From contig NZ_AP028670.1 in assembly GCF_041154485.1 (NCBI RefSeq), forward strand, positions 248,001 to 312,000: a stretch of DNA of 64,000 bases, given 5' to 3'. Source of the DNA: Variovorax sp. V93 (GTDB taxonomy: Bacteria > Pseudomonadota > Gammaproteobacteria > Burkholderiales > Burkholderiaceae_C). Of this stretch, positions 43,908-51,666 are shown piece after piece. The position numbers and the translations under genes are program-made. Each line of letters starts with the position of its first letter. The stretch's first letter is position 1. Below the pieces are notes generated by a model. It was given only the letters and a program-made list of their open reading frames with translations. It ran no database searches and was not told the origin of the DNA.

Positions 43908-44843
43908 CTACAAGCCAAAGATGCTTTTCCGCTTTCCGATCCCCTCGCGTACCGTAGATTCCAGTGCGGTGAGCTGGTCCTTGACCTCGAGGATCGCGTC
44001 GAGCGTTTCGCCCGGCCGGGAGATGGAGAGCCTGCGCCAGTGCTTCTCCAGTTCAGGCTTTTCTATGCCCGACCGGTTGGAAGCCCAATTGAGGACTCTT
44101 TCGGAGTAGCGCTCAGGGTGGTCAAGGATATGTGAGGCTACTTCCTGCTGCTCTGGGGTTTGATAAACGCGACCCACGAGATACTGGAGCACGATGTCCG
44201 GCATCTGCAGGAGTTCCTCGGCTTTCATCCGACCCATGCCATATTTGGTCGGCAAGTTCCAGGCGAGGCTCCCGGCCAGTTCCGGTCCCGCCTTTTTTGC
44301 AAGAGCCCAACCATCCTTCATGGAACTGCCGGCCGTGTGGGCCTCCATCCCGTCCGTGAACTTGGTGGCGAACTCCGCTCTGACCCCAGGTTTGAGGAAA
44401 AACTCTTCACTGCATTCTGCGAGTTCCGAGTCAGGAACGCCAGCCGCCAAGCCTGCATCAAGGAAGACCACGAGGGCGAGCAGCGAGTCGATGTCACTCC
44501 GAATCGCCAGAAGCCGCGCCTGCTGCGGCAGTTCGATGGCCAGCCGAGGTCTTTGAACGATCGTCCTCACCAGGGCGCACTCGTCCACTTTGGTCATTTC
44601 CGTGAGCTCCGTGAGTGAGCGAGAGTACGCCTGCTTTGCACCCCAAAACCTCACGATCGCAGCCGCGTCTCCAAGCGCAAGCTTGACCAGCCAATCCGGT
44701 GGACGACGGATGTTCAGTACCAGCATTGCGTCGATCAGCTGGAGCTTCGACTCCGTGGATAGATCCGGCCACGCCGCTTCGATCAGCGGCTGACACAGCG
44801 GGCTTTTTCTTGTCAACTCTTCGAGCACTGATTCCGAAATCAT
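43908..44843 (-). CDS. Helical protein of unknown function
   Basis: 311 residues, no family recognised. The sequence is almost wholly helical and polar, with repeated motifs such as LIDAMLVLNIRRPPDWLVKLALGD and YLVGRVYQTPEQQEVASHILDHPERY that look like HEAT-type alpha-solenoid helices. No signal or membrane segment. It overlaps the small upstream gene by four bases (ATGA). Possible scaffold or sensor of an accessory system. Confidence 0.65.
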   Translation of the reverse strand: MISESVLEELTRKSPLCQPLIEAAWPDLSTESKLQLIDAMLVLNIRRPPDWLVKLALGDAAAIVRFWGAKQAYSRSLTELTEMTKVDECALVRTIVQRPRLAIELPQQARLLAIRSDIDSLLALVVFLDAGLAAGVPDSELAECSEEFFLKPGVRAEFATKFTDGMEAHTAGSSMKDGWALAKKAGPELAGSLAWNLPTKYGMGRMKAEELLQMPDIVLQYLVGRVYQTPEQQEVASHILDHPERYSERVLNWASNRSGIEKPELEKHWRRLSISRPGETLDAILEVKDQLTALESTVREGIGKRKSIFGL

Positions 44844-45118
44844 TGGGCGGCCTCGCGTTCCTCTTCATATTGGTATTGGACAACTTCATCAGCCTGAAGG
44901 GCAAGGCTGGCTTCCCGCAGCCCATACAGGCGGCCTGTTTGCTGTTCGACCAGGAGCCCTGCCACACGTCGCGGGCTGCACGATCGCAGGTCACAAGGTT
45001 CTGAACCGGTGCGAACTTCGCCGACCAGGAACTCAAGCCCGGGCTGTGCTGGTGATCTCAGAGGGGGCCCGAAGCAGCCTGATGGCCAGGCACAAGCGCT
45101 CACACAGGTCACCAACAT
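44840..45118 (-). CDS. Small protein of unknown function, coupled to the helical protein
   Basis: Up to 92 residues; the true start is unknown. The C-terminal half (VAGLLVEQQTGRLYGLREAS, ADEVVQYQYEEEREAA) has the composition of a real acidic protein. The stop overlaps the start of the 311-residue gene in the pattern ATGA, the main support for calling it. Confidence 0.4.
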   Translation of the reverse strand: MLVTCVSACAWPSGCFGPPLRSPAQPGLEFLVGEVRTGSEPCDLRSCSPRRVAGLLVEQQTGRLYGLREASLALQADEVVQYQYEEEREAAQ

Positions 45119-45247
45119 CCAAGTCTACTTTTGCGATCCTCGGATCCACGGCAACGTGAAGGGGCTCAGCTCCCTGTCGCAATCTGAGTACGGTGCTCTG
45201 GCACCCGTGGTCCAATGCCGGCCAAGCAACGGAAGGACGAGAGCGAT

Positions 45248-45937
45248 ATGCCCGCACCACACATCTTGAGCACAGACGTCGATATGGCCCTTCGGGGTGC
45301 TCAGCAAGCCTGGAAGCGCTGCTGCTCCGACTACGACGCATACGCGATGAACTCCGAGCGCTGCCTGCAGGCAGCGTTCTACTTTCATCTCCGAACGGCA
45401 TTGCAGAAGGCGGGATACACGATCTACATTGAGGCGAAGGTGATCGTGCCGTCGCCAGCGGGAAGCAAGATCGCGAAAGGCGCCGCGCCTCCGAAGGTGA
45501 GAAACATCTTTATCGACACGCTGATCTGCAAGAACAACAAGATCGTCCTTGCCGTGGAACTGAAATACAAACCGAAGTCGAAGTCAAGCGCGATCGAGAT
45601 CACGAAGGATCTCACGAGCCTGTCGCACATGCGCAATCAGGTTTTGGAGGGCAAAATGCTGAGCGTGGAGTTGGCCAGGCACACGGCGAGCAAGGAAAAC
45701 GGTGCACTGCGGCTCCGCATCTCCCCGGACGCAAGAATGTTGCTCGGCATATTCGCTCGCAGCTCGTACGTGGACCAACTCACGGAGGAAGAGTTCTGGG
45801 CCGCCCATCCCTTGCCTGAATCGGCGCGGTGGGCCACACACAAGGGCAAGCGACTCCCTCCCCGACTGGGCCTCTGCCTAGCCTCCGCTCAAGGTTCGAA
45901 GGCAATTCCGACTTGGATGGGGAGGCCGTTCGAGTAA
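45248..45937 (+). CDS. Putative PD-(D/E)XK nuclease-like protein
   Basis: 229 residues. An N-terminal helix with SERCLQAAFYFHLRTALQKAG, then IYIEAKVIV, IFIDTLICKNNKIVLAVELKYKPKS, show the order E, D, then E-x-K on a strand (D in FIDTLI, ELK), typical of restriction-type PD-(D/E)XK nucleases; a basic segment follows. ATG 45248 is preceded by AAGGACGAG; an in-frame ATG at 45215 is possible. It is the only plus-strand gene between 41.5 and 61.8 kb. Confidence 0.5.
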   Translation: MPAPHILSTDVDMALRGAQQAWKRCCSDYDAYAMNSERCLQAAFYFHLRTALQKAGYTIYIEAKVIVPSPAGSKIAKGAAPPKVRNIFIDTLICKNNKIVLAVELKYKPKSKSSAIEITKDLTSLSHMRNQVLEGKMLSVELARHTASKENGALRLRISPDARMLLGIFARSSYVDQLTEEEFWAAHPLPESARWATHKGKRLPPRLGLCLASAQGSKAIPTWMGRPFE

Positions 45938-46046
45938 TTCCGCTATCAAACCGAGGCCCAAGGACGGCGGGCAAGTGCGCGAGAGCCCAGGCGGCGCGGC
46001 TCCTGATCTGCTTGATCCCATTGCTCTTTGAACAACTGGCGCATGT

Positions 46047-46649
46047 TCACTCGATCCTTCGCACGGTCGTCAACCAGGGCAAGGAGCCTGCGCCGGCTTC
46101 CGTAGCCGGATACCGGCTGACCTTGACGCGGTTCCCCTGGTTGCCACCAAGTACGTTCACCCATTTGGGGTCCGCATCCAGCCAGAAGGCGACGTGGCCC
46201 GTGCCTCGACAAAGCTCGTCCTGTCCGCGATTCTTGAAGACGGCCACATCACCCGTTCGAGGCGGCGAAACGGCCGTGCCGAAGCATCGGAAGCTCCCAG
46301 AGCTCGCGCTGTGGGTGTGCGGTTGTTTTGCGCGCATTAAGCACCAGTTGATAAACGCCGCGCACCAACGCGTCTGGTCTGTAGCGCCCTCTCCGTAGTT
46401 CGTCGCCTGCAGGAAGAATGCCACGATCACCGGATTCGAGCGGACGCGCCACTCGGCGTTGTACGGTTCACCATCGACATTCCTCTCCTCCATGCCCTCG
46501 AAATAACGGGCCACAGCGAGTGGCGAATGGACAGGTGCGTCGGCGAGCAGTTGCTCGGCCCGCAGCAACTCCCGTTGGGTCGGAGGCTTTGTTCCGAATA
46601 TGCCGAGGCCAGCACGCCCAATGTCATCGATGTTGAGTTTCATGTGCAT
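46047..46649 (-). CDS. CHAP/NlpC-P60-like peptidoglycan hydrolase candidate
   Basis: 200 residues. The core WCAAFINWCLMRAKQ (catalytic Cys), GDVAVFKNRG, GTGHVAFWLD (His) and NVLGGNQGNRVKV (third polar residue) match the TIGR02594/CHAP-type amidase pattern. The N-terminus (GTKPPTQRELLRAEQLLAD) is unlike a signal peptide, so export would need a dedicated system, a phage tail or type VI-like secretion. It overlaps the lipoprotein gene by 26 bp. Confidence 0.75.
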   Translation of the reverse strand: MHMKLNIDDIGRAGLGIFGTKPPTQRELLRAEQLLADAPVHSPLAVARYFEGMEERNVDGEPYNAEWRVRSNPVIVAFFLQATNYGEGATDQTRWCAAFINWCLMRAKQPHTHSASSGSFRCFGTAVSPPRTGDVAVFKNRGQDELCRGTGHVAFWLDADPKWVNVLGGNQGNRVKVSRYPATEAGAGSLPWLTTVRRIE

Positions 46650-47010
46650 GCTCCAATGAGGATGTGGGCGCCGAACGAAGAGGAAGCTCGAGGAGCCGAC
46701 AGGCGTTTTGCATCTCTAACGGGTCCTTGTGGTCCGTACCACTGCACACCACGTAGGGAATGCGTGTCCTGAACGTCGACCGGAAGTGGAGCGGGGTGCG
46801 GACGACGAGGTAGTACCCGTTCAGGGTGTACCAGTCCTCCACCTTCCCCTTCACTTCGACGGATCGGAGGAAGCGCTCCATCCTTTCTTCGACACGCCGG
46901 ATGGACACCGAGTCGCCGGCAGGATCATCGAGGAGCCACGTGTCGAGCGTGGTGCACCCGACGAGCCCGAGAACCAGTCCCGCGATCGCGAAGCGGACGG
47001 CACGGATCAC
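46624..47010 (-). CDS. Small lipoprotein, possible partner of the CHAP-like enzyme
   Basis: 128 residues. A signal peptide with lipobox GLVGC (Cys near 19) is followed by a short soluble domain (RVEERMERFLRSVEVKGKVEDWYT). Start is GTG 47010, overlapping the upstream stop. Lipoproteins encoded next to peptidoglycan hydrolase effectors are often immunity proteins; this is a guess from position. Confidence 0.6.
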   Translation of the reverse strand: MIRAVRFAIAGLVLGLVGCTTLDTWLLDDPAGDSVSIRRVEERMERFLRSVEVKGKVEDWYTLNGYYLVVRTPLHFRSTFRTRIPYVVCSGTDHKDPLEMQNACRLLELPLRSAPTSSLEHAHETQHR

Positions 47011-48386
47011 GGCTTCTTCCTCTGGTCCAGGTGCCGGAGGAAGGCGCGGCCGTCGTCTAGCGAAATGCCGCTGCGATAGTCGACAGCATCCTTGTCCTTC
47101 CAGTGATAGCGCTTGATGCGCGCGCCCAGGAGCCGAATCGTTTTGTCCGAGTCCTGCAGCGTGAAGCCTTCGGCGGTTTTCTGGTAGTCCATGTAGCGCT
47201 CGTCCTTGGAATAGTTACCCCCACCCGAGAAGAACGGACCGAAGGACACGCTGCCCCCGGCGGCGAAGAATCGCTCCAGCGACCTGCGATATTCCTCGGA
47301 GATCTTCACCTCGATGCGAGTACCTCTCGCGACGATCACTGAGACGGGGATGCGGCCAAGGATGCCGGTGGGCCCCCACATGTCCGACATCTTTGCGCCG
47401 ACCGTTTCGAAGAGCGCGTCCTGGAACCACTCGTCGCGGAATATCTCGACCTCCTGGAAGCGCTTGAATGCGATCTTGAACGAGAAAGCGCTCTTCTTCG
47501 ATATCTCTTCCATCTCGCGGCGCTCGGCGGAGCCGCCACCCGAGAAAAGTCCCCACCGCCCCTTCACGGACACCTTCCACTTTTCCTCGACGCGCTTGTA
47601 GTGCTCCTCCTCGGTGCTGTAGTTGTGATCCACTACGTTATCGTTGGCGAGGAATTCATCGACACTGAATAACGGGAACTGGGCGGGATACTTACGCCAC
47701 ATGTGTTGCATGGCAGTGTTGTCGAACTGGGGCGCGATGGGCAGGTCAACGTGATAATTCGGATCATCGAAGTAGTTCCTGGCATCGACGATCTTGGAGT
47801 ACTCCGGCGGCACCTGCGAGCGTAGCCAGCCGTTTAGCTGGACATTGGCGGCACGCACGAGATTGCGCTTCCGCTCGCGCTCCATCGAATAGCCGTTGTC
47901 GCGCTCCCAGATGATGCGGCGCGCCGGCAGTTCCTCTGGAGGGATATTGGGGTTGCGCTCCAGGAAGATCTGCCACTTTCCCTCGGTCACGGTGTCGTAG
48001 TCCTCCAATGCGTCGCGCGCCTTTTCCACCCGAGCCTGGAGCGCTGCGTACTCTTCTTTCTCCGTGGGGTCGATCGCTTGGGCGATGATCTTTTCCAAGC
48101 GGTTCAGGAAGACTTCATACGCATCGACGAGGCGCTGAATCCGGCTCAGATTCGTGCTCTGATCCACATGTTCCTTGTTGTCGTCTGTTGGCGTACCCGA
48201 GCCGACGTAGTTGACCGCGTTCAACAGGAGGAACAGGTTGAAGTTGGGCGCTTTTAGGTCGTAGGAGTAAAGCGTCGCGAAGTTGTAGGGTTGAATCAAG
48301 CCCTTCGCTTCATCGAACTCGCTCTTCGTGAGGAATTCGAAAAGCGCCACATAGTTGCCCCAGGCACGTTCAAAGATGTCAGCCAT
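47007..48386 (-). CDS. Large protein of unknown function heading the lipoprotein/CHAP operon
   Basis: 459 residues, no family recognised. The N-terminal third is helical with a coiled-coil-like region (EKEEYAALQARVEKARDALEDYD). The C-terminal part has glycine- and aromatic-rich strands (VKGRWGLFSGGG, GSVSFGPFFSGGG) that recall pore-forming or adhesion repeats. No signal peptide. ATG 48386 follows AAGGAGC at six bases. The stop overlaps the lipoprotein start (GTGA), so the three genes form one unit. Confidence 0.65.
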   Translation of the reverse strand: MADIFERAWGNYVALFEFLTKSEFDEAKGLIQPYNFATLYSYDLKAPNFNLFLLLNAVNYVGSGTPTDDNKEHVDQSTNLSRIQRLVDAYEVFLNRLEKIIAQAIDPTEKEEYAALQARVEKARDALEDYDTVTEGKWQIFLERNPNIPPEELPARRIIWERDNGYSMERERKRNLVRAANVQLNGWLRSQVPPEYSKIVDARNYFDDPNYHVDLPIAPQFDNTAMQHMWRKYPAQFPLFSVDEFLANDNVVDHNYSTEEEHYKRVEEKWKVSVKGRWGLFSGGGSAERREMEEISKKSAFSFKIAFKRFQEVEIFRDEWFQDALFETVGAKMSDMWGPTGILGRIPVSVIVARGTRIEVKISEEYRRSLERFFAAGGSVSFGPFFSGGGNYSKDERYMDYQKTAEGFTLQDSDKTIRLLGARIKRYHWKDKDAVDYRSGISLDDGRAFLRHLDQRKKP

Positions 48387-48496
48387 TATTTGCTCCTTGG
48401 TGAAGTGATCTACGGTTGCGAACGAAATGGAGGGTGGATTGTTCAAGTCGCTCGTGCAGTTGCTCCGTCCTCTTAAAAAGTCGCGCTACAGGGCGT

Positions 48497-49047
48497 TCAG
48501 CGACGGCGGGCTACCCGCCTGATCCAGAATGCGCGGTGCCGGTCGATGTCTTGCGCGGGCATGCCTTCGGCCAGGAGCAGCAACGCGTACGGCCCCGTGT
48601 TGGCCAGCCCTGCGCGCAGGCAGAGCGCGTCGATGCGCGCCGTTGGGTGGGCTTGAGCCCGTCCAGGTGAACCAGAAGCAGGCTGTCGAGCAGATTGGCA
48701 CTGTTGGCAATGGCGGATGGGACGCGTGACACGCTCACCCAACTGGTGTGCCACTGCGGGAACCAGACGCCGGCCTGCGCGCTGTGTCCGTAGCAGGCCC
48801 GCTCCCGTTCCCGATTGCATCGACTGCACGCCCAAATGCCCGATCTTCGTGAGGTAGTCAGCGCAACCCGGGCCGTAGCCGCTCGCAAACGGGGATTGGC
48901 CTTCGCGTTGGCAAGCACCGGTCGACGGCTCGTCAGCCGCATCATCAGCGCTTGCGGCCGCTCGAGGCGGATGTCCTCGGACCGAGTCGGTGACGCGGAG
49001 GACAGTTGGTAGTCGGTGGCGGGAAGGGCGGCTGAATTCTCCAGCAT
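48497..49047 (-). pseudogene. Probably frameshifted gene downstream of the DyP-P450 regulator
   Basis: ATG 49047 is preceded by AAGGAG at six bases, a strong start. The first frame reads MLENSAALPATDYQLSSASP, then much later NLLDSLLLVHLDGLKPT; the adjoining frame then gives ARIDALCLRAGLANTGPYALLLLA and ends IDRHRAFWIRRVARRR at 48497. One lost base near 48645 would join them. The product is unknown, and a further shift near 48840 cannot be excluded. It lies 94 bp after the regulator, same strand. Confidence 0.45.
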
Positions 49048-49141
49048 GGCGGCTCCTTGCAAAAGGAGCTCGCAGCGGCCCCTCTGCGAGAACTTTGCCA
49101 CCCGCGGCTCATGCCGCGCCAGCAAGCCGTCCTAAATCTTG

Positions 49142-51646
49142 CTAATCGTCCCGCGCTTGGGAAGGTGTCGCGAAGGTTCGCGTTAGCAAGTGGTCCAGGC
49201 CGGCATCGCCCAGTCCGCGACCCTGGGCCCGCCAGTACTGCAGCTCGGCGTTGCCGACGGTCGCGTCGATCAACTCCAGCGCGCGTCGCTGCGCCATCTT
49301 GGAAATCGGGTCGCGCTCGTTTTCGCTTTGATCGAAGAAGGTCTCGCCCGCCCCGATCAGTTGTGCAGCCTCGTGCACGAAGCCTGCAGCTGCAGCGACC
49401 CAGGCAAAAACTTCGGATCGTGAGCGCAGCAGGTTGGCCTGCCGCAAGGCCGTCAATGAGTCGGCTGCGCTGCGCATAGAACGCTCGATCTGACCGGCTG
49501 CTACTAGCGCGGCCGTCAGGCCCGACAGCACACGCCCGCGGGCTTGTCCCTGACGGATACTGTCATCGAGATACTGCAGCAGCTCCAAGCCCCCCTCGAC
49601 AGCAGCGTCGGCGCGGCCCATCTGCAACTGCGTCCAAGCCATGTCGGCGCGCAGTAGCAGGCGGTAGCGTTTCACACCAAGCGCCTCGGCGAGCTCTAGG
49701 GCGGCTTGTGCATGCCGCAGGGCCAGATCGAACTGACCGCGGGCATCGGCCAGCCGGCTTTCGACGCGCAGCCTACGCATCCAATCGACCTCCGGTACAC
49801 CGCCCTGTTCGAGTTCGAGCGCGATGCGCAAGTGCATCTCTGCGCGCTCGGGATGGCCCGCCTCGAGCTCGACCTCGGCCAAGTGCCGCTGGCAGGAATG
49901 CCGGTGACGGCGTTCGCCCAACGACTCGAACAGCGCGTCTGCCTTCGACATCGCCTCCACAGACAGTGAGACCGGCATGCGGCCTTCGCTCCCGACGCGT
50001 CCGTACCAATGCCAGAATCGCGCGGCCAGCATCGTCGGGCAGCGCGCGTCCACTAGGGGCTGCACGCGCTTCAAATGTTCCAACGCTTCCCCCGTCGCGC
50101 CGGCAGCACCCAGGCCCACGGAGATGAAGGTCGCAATCGTGATCGCCACCTGCTCGTGCCCCGGCGCCGTGAGCGTCCAGGTCAGCGCCGCACGCACGTT
50201 GGGGACTTCCTCCCACATCAACATGCTGTCGCGATCGCGGGCCGCGTCCATGCACAGTTGGGCCATTGCATGCGCGAGGCGCGAGTTCCAGTCGATACCG
50301 TCGATCGAAGCCTGAAGGGCGTCGAGCGCAAATGCACGGGTGGTCTCCAGCATTCGATAGCGCGGACGGGAGCCAGGCTGCCGGGTGATCAGCGAGCGCT
50401 CTACCAGAATATCGAGGTGCTCTATGAGATCGGCACTCCTTTCCGGGCCCACCAGCAGCTCGGCTCCCTGCAGGCTGAAACCGCCCGGGAAGATCGCCAA
50501 TTGGTGCAGCAGTTGCTGCGCGGCCGGCGGCAGCAATTGGTGGCTCCATTCCAGGGCCGCCTGTAGGCTGCTATGTCGACTCGGCGCGGTGCGCGGCCCC
50601 CGCGAAAACAGCCGCAACCGGTCGTACAAACGGCTGCGCACGCCACCAAGCCCTAGCACAGGCACGCGCGCCGCGGCGAACTCCAACGCAAGAGGTACGC
50701 CGTCCAACTGGCGGCAGATCTCGACCAGATCGACAAGGTCCTGCGCGGTAGGCTCAAAGCTGCCGCCCATCGCCGCGCGCACCCGCTCCAGCAACATGCG
50801 CACGGCACCGTAGTCGATGGCGTCGCGCACGTCGGGAGTCGGTGGAACTTCCAGGGGGTTGAGCCGGATGATGCGTTCGCCGGGCAGGCGCAGGGGCTCA
50901 TGGCTGGTGGCCAGAACATGCACCTTGGGGGCATCCTGGATGAGCGTGTCTACGAATGATGCTACCTCGTCGGCCAAGTGCTCGCAGTTGTCCAGCAACA
51001 ACAGCAGTTCGCGATGCCGGAGCTGCGCCAGGCACTGCGCCAAAGGAACTTCGCGCGGATTCACCTGCAGGCCGATGGCGCCGCAAACCGCCTGCACCAG
51101 CCGTTCTGGATCCAGCACGGTGGCCAACTCGACTTGCCAGACGCCATGTGCGTAGTGTCGCGCCGCGGCCATTTGCCGAGCCGCCAAAATCGCCAGGGTC
51201 GTCTTGCCCACGCCGGCCAGGCCGCATACCGTAACGCAAGGTTGCGTCTCGTGCGCTCGTGACAGATCGGCCAACTCGCGCTCGCGTCCATAAACCGGCA
51301 GCGTACGAAGCGGCAGATTGCCAACGGCATGCCTCGGAACACTCGTACAGTCTTGTTCGGGCTGCCCGACGAACCGGTACCCGCGCCCCGTGACAGTGGC
51401 GATCGTTTCGGATCCCAGCGATTTGCGTAGCGCCGACACCTGTACCGTCAGATTGTTGTCCTCCACCACCTGTCCTGGCCAGATCAAGGCAAAGATCTCC
51501 GCCTTCGTGACGATGCGTTCGCGCTGTTCGACCAGCAGCATCAACAGATCGAAGGCACGGGCGCCAAGCGGCACGGACTCGCCATTGATGCGGACCTGCC
51601 GGCGCGCCGTATGGATCTCGAACCCCGGGAACTTCAGGATGTCCAT
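49142..51646 (-). CDS. Winged-helix regulator with STAND-type ATPase and TPR-like region
   Basis: 834 residues. Residues 1-95 are an OmpR/PhoB-type winged helix (GARAFDLLMLLVEQRERIVTKAEI, VQVSALRKSLG, VTGRGYRF). A STAND ATPase follows with Walker A GLAGVGKTT (142-150), Walker B ELLLLLDNCEH near 215 and the segment DGVPLALEFAAARV. The C-terminal 400 residues are TPR-like helices. Such proteins are signal-dependent activators. It starts 20 bp after the DyP-P450 stop, so it is in the same transcript and probably regulates that operon. Confidence 0.9.
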   Translation of the reverse strand: MDILKFPGFEIHTARRQVRINGESVPLGARAFDLLMLLVEQRERIVTKAEIFALIWPGQVVEDNNLTVQVSALRKSLGSETIATVTGRGYRFVGQPEQDCTSVPRHAVGNLPLRTLPVYGRERELADLSRAHETQPCVTVCGLAGVGKTTLAILAARQMAAARHYAHGVWQVELATVLDPERLVQAVCGAIGLQVNPREVPLAQCLAQLRHRELLLLLDNCEHLADEVASFVDTLIQDAPKVHVLATSHEPLRLPGERIIRLNPLEVPPTPDVRDAIDYGAVRMLLERVRAAMGGSFEPTAQDLVDLVEICRQLDGVPLALEFAAARVPVLGLGGVRSRLYDRLRLFSRGPRTAPSRHSSLQAALEWSHQLLPPAAQQLLHQLAIFPGGFSLQGAELLVGPERSADLIEHLDILVERSLITRQPGSRPRYRMLETTRAFALDALQASIDGIDWNSRLAHAMAQLCMDAARDRDSMLMWEEVPNVRAALTWTLTAPGHEQVAITIATFISVGLGAAGATGEALEHLKRVQPLVDARCPTMLAARFWHWYGRVGSEGRMPVSLSVEAMSKADALFESLGERRHRHSCQRHLAEVELEAGHPERAEMHLRIALELEQGGVPEVDWMRRLRVESRLADARGQFDLALRHAQAALELAEALGVKRYRLLLRADMAWTQLQMGRADAAVEGGLELLQYLDDSIRQGQARGRVLSGLTAALVAAGQIERSMRSAADSLTALRQANLLRSRSEVFAWVAAAAGFVHEAAQLIGAGETFFDQSENERDPISKMAQRRALELIDATVGNAELQYWRAQGRGLGDAGLDHLLTRTFATPSQARDD

Positions 51647-51666
51647 GAACAAACTGGGCCGTGGAT

